A DNA stretch of 64,000 bases from Gymnogyps californianus (GCF_018139145.2 NC_059478.1:19163001-19227000), one strand, 5' to 3'; shown: positions 49,487 to 61,110, counted from the stretch's first letter. Notes: generated from the sequence alone by a model not told the origin. Numbers and translations are program-made.

Positions 49487-51687
49487 GCCCTGACAAACTA
49501 GGATTTTTAAGCCTACTGCTGGGACATTAGTTATTTCTTGTCTGAGGCATTGTATTTAGTATTGTACTATAGTGTTGTGGACAGGCTGTGAAGGAGCTCA
49601 ACACTGTGGATTCAGTTTTGTAACTATGTAAGTGGACTCTCTGCCATCCCACATATTTTGCTTAGGTATCATTTGTTCTTTAACAGTGATCTGTTGGTGA
49701 CAGGCCGGAGTTCAGTTTTGGCAGATGAGGTTCAGGATGGGAGACTCTGTTTCTCAAGTAGATGAGATCTGCGTGCCTTTGCTGTCCCTCAGCCTGTCTG
49801 TGTGCCGTCTGCTCTTCCTCTGGGCCGCATACACGGTGTAACCTCCCCAAATCTGTGGGGACTCTGGGGGAGATGGAATGTTTGTCTCTCAAACACTGTC
49901 ACGAATTACATACCAGCTATGTCTGATCTGTTAGGCTTCAGACTTCCATTAATCCAGACAGGGTCCTCTTTTTTGATCCTCACATCGCTTTGCATGGCAG
50001 GTTTCAAGGCATCAGAATTGTTACTCAGGTGACTGGACTTAGCATTAAAATACAGGTGAAGCACATAAAATAAGAATACTGGCGGCTAAGAACAAAAAAT
50101 GAAAGTATGGAGAGGATATTGCAAGCATTACTTTAGAATGAGGTAAAATTGCTTTCCAGACTGAGTGGCCAACATTAGGTTAAGAAGGAGATTTTAAAAG
50201 TTTGACTTGATATGGACACAAGAACAGTTCTTAAAAATTTAAAAGAACAAAGTAATTTGTGGCATAGCACACCTAAAACAGGTTACATCCTCTTTCATGT
50301 TGAGAGTAACATCATAATATTCAGGGATTTTTTCTTTTCCTGAGAATCTTAAACATAAAACACTGTTCTGCACACTTGCTTTTTATAAAGTCTGAATTTA
50401 GAAGGCATGTGGCGCACTGGATGTCCTTTTTTCTATGTTGGTATTGGGGGAGTTGCGGTTCTAGTTTTAGCTTCAGCCCCTTATAAACCGTACCAGTATA
50501 GTGTTTAGCCAAAAAGCAGCCATTATATTTGTACTATTTAAGCACATTGGACAAGTGGCAGTAAAGCAGACAACAGCAGTTTTCTCTCACTCACATTTTT
50601 AAAAACATATTTGATAGCCTCAATGTTATAGTCAGGAAAGGCAGCCCTCTGGTTCTATCACTTCTATTAAATGCCACTGCTTTAAACTAAGTGGCAGTAG
50701 GCTTTTTTCTACTCGTCAAGCAGTTTACTAATTCAGATAACTCCTCAGTCACCAAAGGCTCCTTCTTTGGTCACACCACAATCATTGTGACAGTTCCAGG
50801 TAAGAGTATTTAGCAGGGATAGCTCAAGGGTTTATTCTTTTCAGAATGTTTACTTTACCTGACATATCTTTCCTGGGTGCCGCAGCGATTAGTCATCTGT
50901 ATATTATTTAAGGGAAGCTAAGGAATACTATTCTCTCCATATAAGAAACAGCTAGGGAGTCTATAATAAAAATAAATAAATAATTAGAAACCCTCAGCAC
51001 TGAAGAAAACTTGCGAGGAGAGAATTAAAATAAGTTGCACAGCAAGCAAAACACTGTGTAGAACAGTGTGTGCATGTGTATTCTAGGTAGGGCAGAGAAT
51101 ATTGACTGCCATCAAGATTGCCTGAAAATTCTCACTTATAAACTACTGTAAACAAGATTTTTTTTAAATTTATTTTTAGTCTTCACAGACTTTAACTGTT
51201 TGGGTTGATATTTTCCATGTTGGGCTTCCTCCTGGGGCAAAACATTTGAAATGACTATGATCAAAATGGTTTGGCTGTTTCTGGAAAGGAATTGAATACG
51301 TATTGCTCTATATAAAATTTTGAGCACTCTTCTCCCCCAAATTGCATCTTTCTTTTGTCATTTCAAAATATCGTCAAAATCTACTGTCAAAGTGTGATCT
51401 TCTTTCCTTGAAGTACTGGTTGCTGTTGAGAAAGATGCTATTGTTGCATTATTCCATGAGCTGAAATGATAGAGGTCTGTTCAGTAACTCTAAATATTGC
51501 CAGTGATGCTACTGAGCCATGGGCTCATCAGTAGGATTCCATGCTATGGCATTTGTGGAGAGCTGGATAGCTCTGAAATTTTAGAAACCTGGTAATTTAC
51601 AAATGAAAACTGAGATTGCAAGTTGAGAGTTGAAAATCAGGGTGAAATCTGCTGGATAAAGCATGGACAGCACTCACTTAAAGAGCA

Positions 51688-51713
51688 GTTCAAATATTTT
51701 GTTCAAATATTTC
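51688..51713 (+). repeat. Tandem duplication, 2 x 13 bp
   Basis: GTTCAAATATTTT is followed directly by GTTCAAATATTTC, 12 of 13 identical. Confidence 0.9.
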
Positions 51714-51819
51714 AAATCTAATATTTTATTTTTTCTCTTCTGTTAAGTGTGTGCCTTCAGGCCCTTTTTATTGCACGCTTTTCAAAACTTGCTCCAGAGA
51801 CAGAATTATTAATTTCCTC

Positions 51820-52015
51820 TTAGGTTTCTATATAGCACTCTACACTACAGTGCTTCACGAACCATTAATGAAGTTATTTTCACAACACCCCAGTGAAATG
51901 AGGAGGAATTATTGTCCTCATTTGACAGATGGAGACTGGGACACACTAATTCAAGGTTGAAAGTACCTACTAATTTGGGAACCCAGTCTGAGACATCGTG
52001 CTCCAATCTTTTTCA
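51820..52015 (+). mobile_element. MIR-like SINE (CORE-SINE), plus strand
   Basis: Successive blocks follow the remembered sauropsid MIR consensus without large gaps: 'tatagcactctacact' (consensus 'tatatagcgcttta'), 'ttcacaacaccccagtgaaa' (consensus 'cctcacaacacccctgtgag'), 'ggaattattgtcctcatttg' (consensus 'agtattattatccccatttt'), 'acagatggagactgggacac' (consensus 'acagatggggaaactgaggc'), 'ttcaaggttg', and 'gggaacccagtctgagacat' (consensus 'gggaatagaacccaggtct'). This is the clearest SINE in the window. MIR is a tRNA-derived SINE that used the L2 machinery; this copy is inactive. Confidence 0.75.
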
Positions 52016-52149
52016 GAATATTTAACGTTGAGTAGTAAGCTGAAAGTGCAGCTCCCTTTAACTTCAGCTACATTTGTGAGTGATCAGCACTTTGAGCAAG
52101 GTACACCCCAGGTTTCAAGTCAGGCATGGAGCACATGAGGAACATACAA

Positions 52150-52265
52150 TTGATAGATGACCTTGTGAGAAAAGCTTGGTTTTAAGAAACTTGTCCAGTA
52201 TCTCATAGACTCTCTTGTGACAAAAGCAGGTGTAGACTCCAAACTCTTCAGGGCAACTTTTAAAC
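52150..52265 (+). repeat. Second MIR-like SINE relic
   Basis: The blocks 'ttaagaaacttgtccagtat' and 'gtgacaaaagcaggtgtaga' correspond to 'taagtgacttgcccaaggtc' and 'gtgacagagccaggaatag' of MIR-type SINEs. It is fragmentary and lies only about 135 bases after the clearer copy, so part of it could be a duplicated segment. Confidence 0.4.
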
Positions 52266-52288
52266 TACCTTAAGTAGGAGACTGTCTT

Positions 52289-52304
52289 CCCCCCCCCCCC
52301 CCCC
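52289..52304 (+). repeat. Poly-C tract, 16 bases
   Basis: An uninterrupted run of 16 C bases followed by T and CCCC. On the minus strand this is a G-run with quadruplex potential. Confidence 0.95.
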
Positions 52305-52734
52305 TCCCCGCTTCCTGCATTCCTCGCTCATTACATAACTCTGAACCTCAGCAATGCATGGGGCAGCCCTTCTCATCCTCAGGCAGCAGCCTCCTGCCCT
52401 GCATTGATCCATCCCGCAGACAAGTCCATGCCATGCACTACGTGAAACTGTGAACCTTGTGGAAAACTCAGTTTGTGATTATATAACTAACTTGTATGAT
52501 ATGTTTACCAAATGCCAAACTCTTGTCCTGTCCTTGATCACAAACAACTAAAGTCTGAGGTGTATCAATTGAGAGAACTATAGAGTACTAATAAGATGGT
52601 GAGTATACTGGCATAAAATGGCTCTGCATATGTTTGTGTAGGCAGATATAGTTTGACCAGTGATGATTACTGCTTAACTGTACTGATTTCCTCCCATTCC
52701 CCATCTCTTGTCCCTTGTTTTATACCTAGATCCC

Positions 52735-52855
52735 AAACATTGTAGGGTAGGGACTACTATGTTTTGCTTGTATAGAACTTAGTGTAGCGTGGTCTTGATC
52801 AAGGGACCTCAGCTGCTCTGATAGAGTCCCTCTTCGTTCACATTATTCATGTTAT
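52735..52855 (+). mobile_element. Sauropsid SINE 3'-part relic
   Basis: The order 'ttgtagggtagggactacta', 'gcttgtatagaacttagtgt', 'agcgtggtcttgatcaaggg' and 'acctcagctgctctga' matches the remembered repeat 'tttggggcagggactgtctc', 'gtgtttgtacagcgcctagc', 'acaatggggtcctgatcc', 'tggggcctctaggcgctac'. This family is abundant in turtles and crocodilians. Here it is strongly diverged, as expected in a bird. Confidence 0.65.
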
Positions 52856-53097
52856 CATCTGAAAAAAATGGGTCTCTCAACTACTTAATTGAAATATTTG
52901 CTATATAGACTGTCCTCTGTGGACCTCAGAGGTGGTGATCACTGTCAGTTTGCTATGTGTATTGCCCACCTAGAATGTCGTAGGGAGAATTGCAATTTGT
53001 TCACTAACTTTTGTTTCTCTTAAGTGAATGTAATGTGTTTTATACTTTTCAATTTACTAAAGTGCTAGTAGTTTATTAAAACAGAACATTAAATTGA

Positions 53098-53208
53098 CCT
53101 GTATACCTGTATCACAGGACTGTTGTGAAGATTAATAATTAGATAATGTTTGTAAAGCACTTTTTATAAGTGAAAAGTGCTATAAAGTGCTAAGTATTAT
53201 TATTGCAG
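53098..53208 (+). mobile_element. SINE 3'-end relic with (ATT)n tail
   Basis: The blocks 'tcacaggactgttgtgaaga', 'agataatgtttgtaaagcac' and 'agtgctataaagtgctaagt', ending in ATTATTATT, follow the remembered sauropsid sequence 'tcacaggggtgttgtgagga', 'taatgtttgtaaagcgcttt', 'ggcgctatataagtgcaaag', 'tattattatta'. The tail resembles those of L2-mobilised SINEs and gives the plus orientation. Confidence 0.7.
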
Positions 53209-54174
53209 CATGATAGAGATCACAAAAACACAAGTGAATTAGCTCTAGCTTTAATCCTTATAAGGCAAAGCATACCAGGGGCAAAATAACATTACAGTTA
53301 TTTTTCTTAGATCCAGCACTTCATTAACTACCACATAGGGTTATATAACTCTGTGAGAGTCGAACTTAGTAAAGTTTATAATCATAGCAGGAAAAGTTCT
53401 CACGGGTTTTGCAGGCAAGACTTGTATGCACAGCCTTTAAGGTCACACAGAGTTCCTCCAGCTATGCAGCCTTAGTGCTTCCAGTTGCATGCAGGGACAT
53501 CACTGCCCACTTTGGCTCTCTTCAAGTTAACCCCTATCGCAGGAATGCCTCTGTCTAGGTTAGATAATACATGTCACTGAATACAGGTCTTCACTGCATG
53601 TGAAGTGGCATAATGCCATTGAATGAATACAGACATCTATATCGTCTCAGGATTTTACTATGCTTTCTCTCACCAGCTCTTTTCCACAATCTCAGTCACT
53701 CCTTAATCTCTGCTTTTCCTCTAAATTTTTACTGAAGATGTGAGAAAGACACACCTCAGCAAATCCATCGCATGTTTTCTGGCTCCAGTCAAGTCTTTAA
53801 CATCTTTGAGAAAGTTAGTCAGCACTTTCTTTACTCTTTAATTCTCACTTATTGCTTATCTTGCTGCAGGTGGCCTATTGCTACTGCTGCAATCATTGCT
53901 TTTCCTGAGGATGCCATAAACACAGAATATTTTCTCAAGTCCAGTTCTGGTGCTGCCTGTTTTCTGCCCCATCCTCTGTAGGACAGTCTTGAGCTAAAAC
54001 CTTGAGAAGTAGCATTTGTTACTTGGTATAGCTACCTGCTGTTTTCTGAAAAGAGGAATGTGAAGTAGCCTCCTCAAAGAAGTGGTGTCCCAAAACTTTG
54101 GAAGACGGTCCATTAAGAAAAAATTATGTGTCTCTTTTAGTTGGATTTAACTTTTCCTAGGCTGCTGGATTTTT

Positions 54175-54176
<2 letters not shown>

Positions 54177-54206
<30 letters not shown>
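54177..54206 (+). repeat. Poly-G tract, 30 bases
   Basis: Seven T bases (54,170-54,176) are followed by 30 uninterrupted G bases. Such a run can form G-quadruplexes and is difficult to sequence, so its true length is uncertain. No telomere-like or switch-like periodicity is present. Confidence 0.95.
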
Positions 54207-54207
<1 letters not shown>

Positions 54208-55238
54208 GTCTCTTATTTGTTTGTTTTCCCCCCTTTCTCCTATAGGAACTGTCAGTAGACAGCCTCTTAAATCCTGGCTGCTGATATGTGGACTGACTCT
54301 ACAATTCCCTCTCAAATTTACACTAGCCACCCTAGTCTGACTGAAGCATTCCTCTGTCTTATCTTTAAAAAAAAAAAAAAGTGCACCAAGGCACCATGTC
54401 CCCCACTACAGTTCACATCCAAACTACTGTTGTGAGTTTAGTGCATTTGTTTGCTTCTGAAAAGTGTAAAATGTGTTAAAATGTCAGGTCTTATATGGTG
54501 AGTGCTGAGGACAAACCAGTTACCTTGAGCACCAGGTACACGAGCTTCAGGGGAACAATTTCTGGACACCTCAGACAGGTGTTTGTCAGGATCTAATTGC
54601 AGCTCAGAGCAAATCTGAAAAGCACCTGTGCTGGGAGAGACCTGCAGTCTATAGAGCTCACAAGATCATGGCTTCTTATCCACATTGTCTTTAGACATCC
54701 TCAACATACCCTGCTTCAGGCAGTCTCAGGAAGGTCCTCTGTAAGAAGGACTCCATCTGCCTTCAAGTCCAGATGCTGACTGTGGCACATACAGTAACCA
54801 TGTGGGCTAGAACAGATGGAGGCTGGAGAGAACCACAGCCCTGTGACCTGCCCCAGTCCACAAGCGCATTCATATGTGCAAGGGGGGGTAGCTGAGGTTG
54901 CCCTGTGGGACTTGCCCATGAGGTAGCCGTGTTGGCCCTTCTGTGGGAAGCAAGGTAAGCAGAGGTGAACTTGATCATAAGCACATCCTGGTGCCTCTTG
55001 TGCGTACTGGTAACTTTGGAAGGTAGATATGAGAGGTGCTAGAATGAAAATGTAGATGAACAGGCAAAAGATTTGATTTAGGGACCTACTGATATATTTC
55101 TATTATACCTGTGGTTTTGTGCAGTGGTAGGATTTATGTGTGAGTAACACAATGAGGAGAGGGAACTGTAACTGTAAAGGAAAGGGAAGCTCCACCTTAT
55201 CCAAATTGGAACCAGCTGACTCCAAAAACCAACAGGGT

Positions 55239-55300
55239 GGGGAGGGGATTATTTATAGTCAAACCGGCAAGGGGAGGATTATTTATAGCCAAACCTGGAA
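55239..55300 (+). repeat. Tandem duplication carrying two MEF2-type sites
   Basis: A 32-base unit and a 30-base unit follow each other directly, differing by a two-base indel and a few substitutions. Each contains TTATTTATAG (55,249-55,258 and 55,279-55,288), which fits the MEF2 consensus YTAWWWWTAR exactly. The two sites are 30 bases apart, close to three helical turns. Confidence 0.85.
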
Positions 55301-57869
55301 GCAAGGCAACAGGTGGTGAGGAGCACTTGGGTCAGACAAAGACATCTGCTAGGAATGTCAGCAATACAAAGGTAACCCTGTATCCAGTAGTAAATGATAG
55401 GACAGAAATTACAGCTGACCTGGAGGAAGAAAGGTTGCAGAGGCATATCTGAGGGAAGTAACAATGTGTCAGACAAAGGAATTAACTAAAAGTAGGCATG
55501 CCGCCAAAAATAAAATCTATATACCAATGAGAGACTTAAAGTCAAAAGTAGGTGAACTAGGTGCCTGGGAATGGAAGAGGACTGACCTTCACAAAGTAAG
55601 TGCAACTCAAACAGTTGATACAAATGCAATATTGTAGTACATAATTATTAGCTGGACAGGATAGATCAGATGCTGGAGTATTTCAGTACACAGCTATAAA
55701 TGATGTAGAACAGACCAGCCATGAGGATGGGATATAGCTTTCTGTGGTCCAACCAGCTAGTATTTCTCAATGAAAAGGCATACAATAACTTGACAGGGAA
55801 CTGCTGTTCTTCTAGTACAGTGGTTTTTAAATGTTTTAGGAATATCCTAAGCTTTGTGTAAGTTCTTTGGTGTAGGGTTATTTTTAAATCAGAAGAAAAT
55901 TCACAAAAGATAATGGTAGGTTTATACTACTTGTTGCCTGCTCAATGAAATGATGTTGAAGACCTGATTCTTGTTCTCACTAATGTTGCTTGCTGTTACT
56001 CTGGCATTATATGTAGACAGAAATGCATAGAGACCGACTGCTTGAATGTAAAGAAGGGTTAGTGTAAATGAAAAGTGTTCCCCACCTGTGTAGTTGTGAC
56101 GAATATCAAAGAGGTAGCATTTACCCATCTATAAAATGGTTGTATGTGACAATAGGGCAAGGTTAAAAGAACCGGTATCTTGACAATTCAGATGATTATG
56201 CTGAAGATCAGCTAGTTCTTCAGACAGCACAAATGGAGAGCTCTCAGTCATACATGAATTGCCTCAAGGTATCTATCTATACTTAGTAATAGCGGCCACA
56301 ATATAATTAAGTTTCATGTCTTTGGGAGAGAGAGCACAATAACCTCTGTGGTTCAACACTGGGAATTCACCGCTGGACTGTTTAAACCATTCTGAAATGT
56401 GCTTTGGGACGTTTGCTTTGTCTAAAGCAAACTCGATGGGCTAGAAAAATCTCTCACACTATCTTGTGTTCTGGTCATTTTCTATTTAAAAAAGAAATTA
56501 ATGAAGAAATGGAAAGTTAGAAACAGAAGAAACCTAGAGATAGTCAAAGACTTTGCTGTAGGAGAGACTTGGATTTTTAATTCAAAGTGGGGAAAGGTGC
56601 AAAATGAGGAACTCTAAAAAGGAGAGGAATGTTTGGGAGGGGAAAGGGAATGACTTGACAAACAAGAAATACAGAACTGGTCAAACGAAGTTTCATGCAT
56701 CTCATAATTAGCATATAGAACTCATTGCCATAAAATATCATGGGAGCCGGGCACTTAAGAGGATTGAAAAAGATCAGACATTCGTGTAGGTAATGAGAGA
56801 ATCCAAATTACATTGAGAACAATAACAACATTAATAAAGGTGTAAAACTTTATGCTTGTGGTCAGGAGCCAAACACATGTGCATGGGATTCCAAGGAAAT
56901 GCAATGCTTGAGGTGATTATTCCATAATTTTCCCCTTGGAGTTTTTTTGCTTTCCTTTGTAGCAGTAGGTACTGATGCAATTGAGGATCTGCTGAGGAAC
57001 TCTGTGTTCCCTTGCATTTATGCTTGTGTAGAAGGGGAGAAGAGGGTGCCACAAGAATATGCTCCTATTCGGTGCTTCTCAGGAGGAAATAACTTTTAGA
57101 CAATTCTAGAGAACACAAGCAAAGTAACCTTGCTGTAACTGGCATCAGGGCCTGGCTCCTGAGTTGTGTGGAAGGAAGACCTGGTCAAGTTGTCCTTAGC
57201 TCTCAGCCCCCCACGGCTGAGCCAGGAGTGAATCCTGTGCAACACAGAGTCGTAGATGACTTTCTGCAAACCCGTTGTATTTTTGCCCACATCTTTTCCT
57301 TCAAAGTAAATTTATCATTTGAAGTACATAAATACATTATTCATACTCAAAAGTAATGGTTCCTCATATGTAATCTGCCTCATGTCGGCACTCTACAGGT
57401 CACAGGTTGCAAGTGGTCTGTAAGTGGCAGTGCATGTTAGGTCCGTTGTCTGGGGGTCTCAATGCAGCCCTCAGCCTGCCAGGTGAGCCAGCACAGCAGA
57501 TGTGCTTTCCACCCCTGCCCTCCCTCAAATTGGGACTGCATCTAGCCACATGGTGGTCTGATCCCCTGACCTCTGTTCTGCATGATGAGACGGAAAACTT
57601 TGGGAATCGCTTTCCCAAACTGAAGTGGGAGAATCTTACCAATTAAAAATGGCAGTAGATTGCTGCTAATGTTTTTGTCATTTCCAAAGGTAATGCATTT
57701 AATCCTGTCTTTTGCTGTTGCTTGACCCTATGGTTGCCGTAGCCACTTCCAGGCACTGAACTAATTTGAATGGAAATACGTGCAAAAAAGCACAGTAGCC
57801 ACACTGTATTTATTATGAATTTGGGAAGGAAGAAGAAACTGCTTCAGCACTGCCTCCTTCTCATACTTC

Positions 57870-58295
57870 GTATCTCTAAAAGTAGCCAGTTAATTACATT
57901 CCATGGTTACTGCTATTGTAATATGTGCTTATTTGAAGTGCAAAGATAATCATCGATTATACACTCTTGACTACACTATTAATGGTTTCAATACCCACAT
58001 TATGTTTACATTTTGCTTTATAACTAACACAGACATTGTGGTTTTAACATGTAGTAATTCAGTGAATACTGTCTCTATGTAATGCCCTTGCCATTTCATT
58101 CTGTGGTATTAAGTGTTGTTTTTCTAGGAAGGTCTTGAAATGTGGGGCATTATGTATGAGTTATGCTAATTTGTTAGGGCAATGAATACATTAATTTCAT
58201 TAGTAAATGGCCTCAAAGCAATAATTACCAGTGTAGGTGTGTCAGAAACGATCATGTTCAGTTTTTCCAGTTAATTATTAAGATTTTGTTCTGAG
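57870..58295. promoter_or_regulatory. Candidate conserved non-coding element
   Basis: Repeat-free AT-rich sequence with dense homeodomain-type cores: GTTAATTAC (about 57,889), ATAATCATCGATTATA (about 57,945-57,961), ATTAATTTCATTAG (about 58,191-58,204), AATAATTACC (about 58,220) and GTTAATTATTAAG (about 58,271-58,283). This is the texture of deeply conserved enhancers around developmental regulators. Conservation itself cannot be seen here. Confidence 0.35.
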
Positions 58296-58489
58296 GGACC
58301 CAGATTTGACATCCAGCTTCAATTTAGCCATAAATAAAAGTCTGAAGTATATTGGGCTGAAGAAATCTAGCCAAGAACTTGTTTTGCTCTTAGGAATTTC
58401 TACATTTTGTCTAATTGTGACTGCCAATAAGATGCCAAAATAATTAGTGTCAGTGATACGAGGTTTATACTGTACCTCCCAAAAAGGCA

Positions 58490-58915
58490 CATCATAATGA
58501 AAATAGCAATTGCACTTTCTCATTCCTCTCATCTTGCCTTATGTTACAGAATGCTGAATTATTCAATGGTAGTATTACTTGCTAGCGCAGTATTAAATTT
58601 GAAATGGCTGCAGTTTATCGTTAAAGCTGAAGGGTGTTTTTTAATGGAGTTTACTTCTAATGACCTAATTAGGTTTCTAAGTTATATCCATACACTTCTT
58701 GAACTTTACATGGCTAACACTGTAAAGGAGACAAATGGAGGCACCTGTGCACCTGGATTACTTTCCATAGATGTGACCCTATTTTTAATTACAGTGGACC
58801 TGTTGAGACCACCTAATAAACCACTGTTCAGTAATAATATGCTTTTAGGCACCTTACAACTGTATTTTTTCCAAAGGAAACTTGGAAAATTGTGTACTTG
58901 AGCTGAGATATACTT
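58490..58915. promoter_or_regulatory. Candidate conserved non-coding element with a 134-codon open frame
   Basis: AT-rich sequence containing the perfect palindrome CCTAATTAGG (58,664-58,673) and two CACCTG boxes (58,742-58,747 and 58,750-58,755). A 134-codon open frame covers nearly the whole block (58,497-58,901) although the DNA is AT-rich. Its translation is leucine-rich without recognisable domains, transmembrane pattern or homologue that I know. Regulatory function seems more likely than coding, but the length of the frame is worth noting. Confidence 0.35.
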
Positions 58916-60840
58916 CTCAATTATTAAAATGGTAGCAAATAAGAATTCTCCAATGTTTCATTTTTGTGGTCTGCTTTGTAAAATAGAGACATAGAAAGAG
59001 GGACAGAGACCCTCTGTTCTCATCACTGAAGTTACTTATAGCTTCTTTCAAAATGTATTTTATGTTTTAAATTGCAAAGCGGAACTTTTCAGATCACTGC
59101 AGAATAATGCTGGAAAAAACAGGACTGATAGCTGTTTTCTGTCTCTCCAGTTAGATCATCAAACATGCTGCACTACTCACTTGTAGCATAGGAAAATGCA
59201 CCATATATGGAAGCAAAGGACATATAGGGCTCCCTACATTTCCCATCAGTGGACATGGATAACAGCCGGTCACAGTGGCTATTTCAGCTCTGAAATACAT
59301 TTTATGTTGAGTGCAGGACTCCAGCCAAGCTTTTCAGACTTAGGGTGGAGGCCATCATTAGTCCAGTTCAGTAAGTATATACTCTGCAGAGTTTGCTCCC
59401 TGACCTTATTTCATAATCTCAGGCAGAGTCAGTGAATAATGATATTACATCCAGCTTCTTAGATTTACAGATACAAAGAGTGAGTGTCTAATTGTGGCTT
59501 TCTTCTTTTGCATGATTGATAACTTTCCATTAGTTAAGCTGATATTCAGTTTGCCTTGGGACAGTTATAAGCAAATGCAACTGATCTCACAATGAGTTTT
59601 GGCATGTATCTGGGCAGCCTGGTTACTTTACCTTCTTTCTGGTCAAGCTCCCGAGAAACCTAACCACGCAAGGAAAAACAAATATTGTGCTGTTATTGCA
59701 GTAATTGCAGGCCAGCATACCCATTTCTCTTGCTTGATGGCTTTTATTCTGGACTGCTTCTTTGCTGCTCCAGTATTTGTTTAGGGACTCAGAAGCCAAG
59801 GGAATAAGATCCTTTCTGTCTCAGATTGTACCCTTTTCCCAAGATACTGGGAGGAAAACGAGTCTTCCTTGTTTATTAGGCAATTAAGTGAAATGTATTG
59901 ACAGTTAGTATTCAAAACAAATCTAGAGTGGCACAAATCTATCAGAGTAATTTAGGAATACTGTTCACCACAGAGATTCTGGAATATGAAGCAAAATGTA
60001 GACAAAATCCCTTCTTAAATTTTATTCCCAAAAGGTAAATCCCCTGGGAAATCAAGTTTTGTAAAGAGCTGTCAGTAGCAAAGAATTTTTTTTTTTTTCC
60101 TCCCCATGATCAAACGTCCTAGTCTTTCAGGGAATAGGTTGCCAGCAAGCCTGTTACTTACCTGCATATTCTTATTTTCTGCCATTAGTATTAAGTTTAA
60201 ACATTTAAGGATTGATTTAATGTTTATGGCATAGTTTAATAAAAGTTTAGTGATGTAAGGGAGCTGGTTGCAAAGATGTGCCCCACTAGAAACTCATTTA
60301 CTTACAGAATCAAATGCTAAGTAAAATAAACAGCTTGGCTTTCTACTGGCATTTTATAGCTACCTTAAGGGGAAGGTGGGGAGGGGGGTTGTGTTACCAT
60401 GTGGGTTTAATTCATGAACTTCCACTCAGAGTGCTCAAAGGCAATACGGTAGTTGAGCCAACTTTCTCTGTTAAATCACAAAAAGAGAGATTTTTTTTTT
60501 ACCAAATACAGGGGATCAACTGCAGCTGCAAAGAGGAAATTTAGAATTATCATCATACCAGTATCAGAAGGTCCTTTATATTTATAGCTTCATAAAAGTT
60601 CACAGCTAGACTATTTGCTGCCAACTCATAAAAGAACTAATGAAAATTTCTGCAGATTTTTTTTTTTGTGGACAGTGATTTCTTAATCCCTTAAATCCTG
60701 ATGAATTCTTATATTCAAAACATTTGTAAAAGAGGAGGGAAAAGGACTTCTTGTTGCTTTCATAGGGTAGGTCACAGTTAAACTCACTGCGGGACAAACT
60801 GGGTAATATTACCGTACTCCAAGTGTACCCATTAACACCA
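58916..60840. other. Unannotated AT-rich non-coding DNA
   Basis: No gene or clear repeat was recognised. A G-rich patch at 60,368-60,388 has three G-runs and borderline quadruplex potential. Confidence 0.55.
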
Positions 60841-61110
60841 AGAAGATTGTTTGTGACAGTATTATTCAATGTAAAAGAAAAAAAGTTATAACATTATGTT
60901 GCCTTTGTGAAGGTAAATTGCTGTATTGTTTGGATAAACTTTAAAATTTGATTTATAATCATAACAATGATTATTGCTTCAACATTAAATAAAGTGTAAT
61001 TAAGCAATAAGTTTCTTTCAGATAAGTAGTATTTGGCAGTAATGAAAACCTTGTGTTTTAATGTACCTCAAAGGGTGTTGTAACTCAATAATTCACAGGT
61101 TCTCTGGGCT
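60840..61110. promoter_or_regulatory. Candidate conserved non-coding element
   Basis: Repeat-free AT-rich block with a perfect inverted repeat ATAATCAT/ATGATTAT (60,955-60,962 and 60,967-60,974) around AACA, so that a SOX-type AACAAT core lies at its centre. More ATTA and TTATTG words follow, including TGTAATTAAGCAATAAG (about 60,994-61,010). The assignment is from motif content only. Confidence 0.33.

Larger units (their letters stand above)
48210..51800. other. Unannotated non-coding DNA
   Basis: No gene was recognised. A run of 26 T bases lies at 49,456-49,481. Open frames at 49,088-49,438 (116 codons, plus) and 49,136-49,426 (minus) overlap and show no recognisable protein features. A 13-bp tandem duplication lies at 51,688-51,713. 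Confidence 0.55.
53209..57870. other. Unannotated non-coding DNA with low-complexity tracts
   Basis: No gene was recognised. The stretch holds a 30-base G run (54,177-54,206), a 14-base A run near 54,367, a tandem duplication with MEF2-type sites (55,239-55,300) and a few open frames of 60-80 codons without protein-like features. Confidence 0.55.

Noticed and set aside
60368..60388. A strong G-quadruplex
   Set aside because: Only three separated G-runs are clear, so a four-tract structure would need a bulged or zero-loop fold. It was kept only as a remark.
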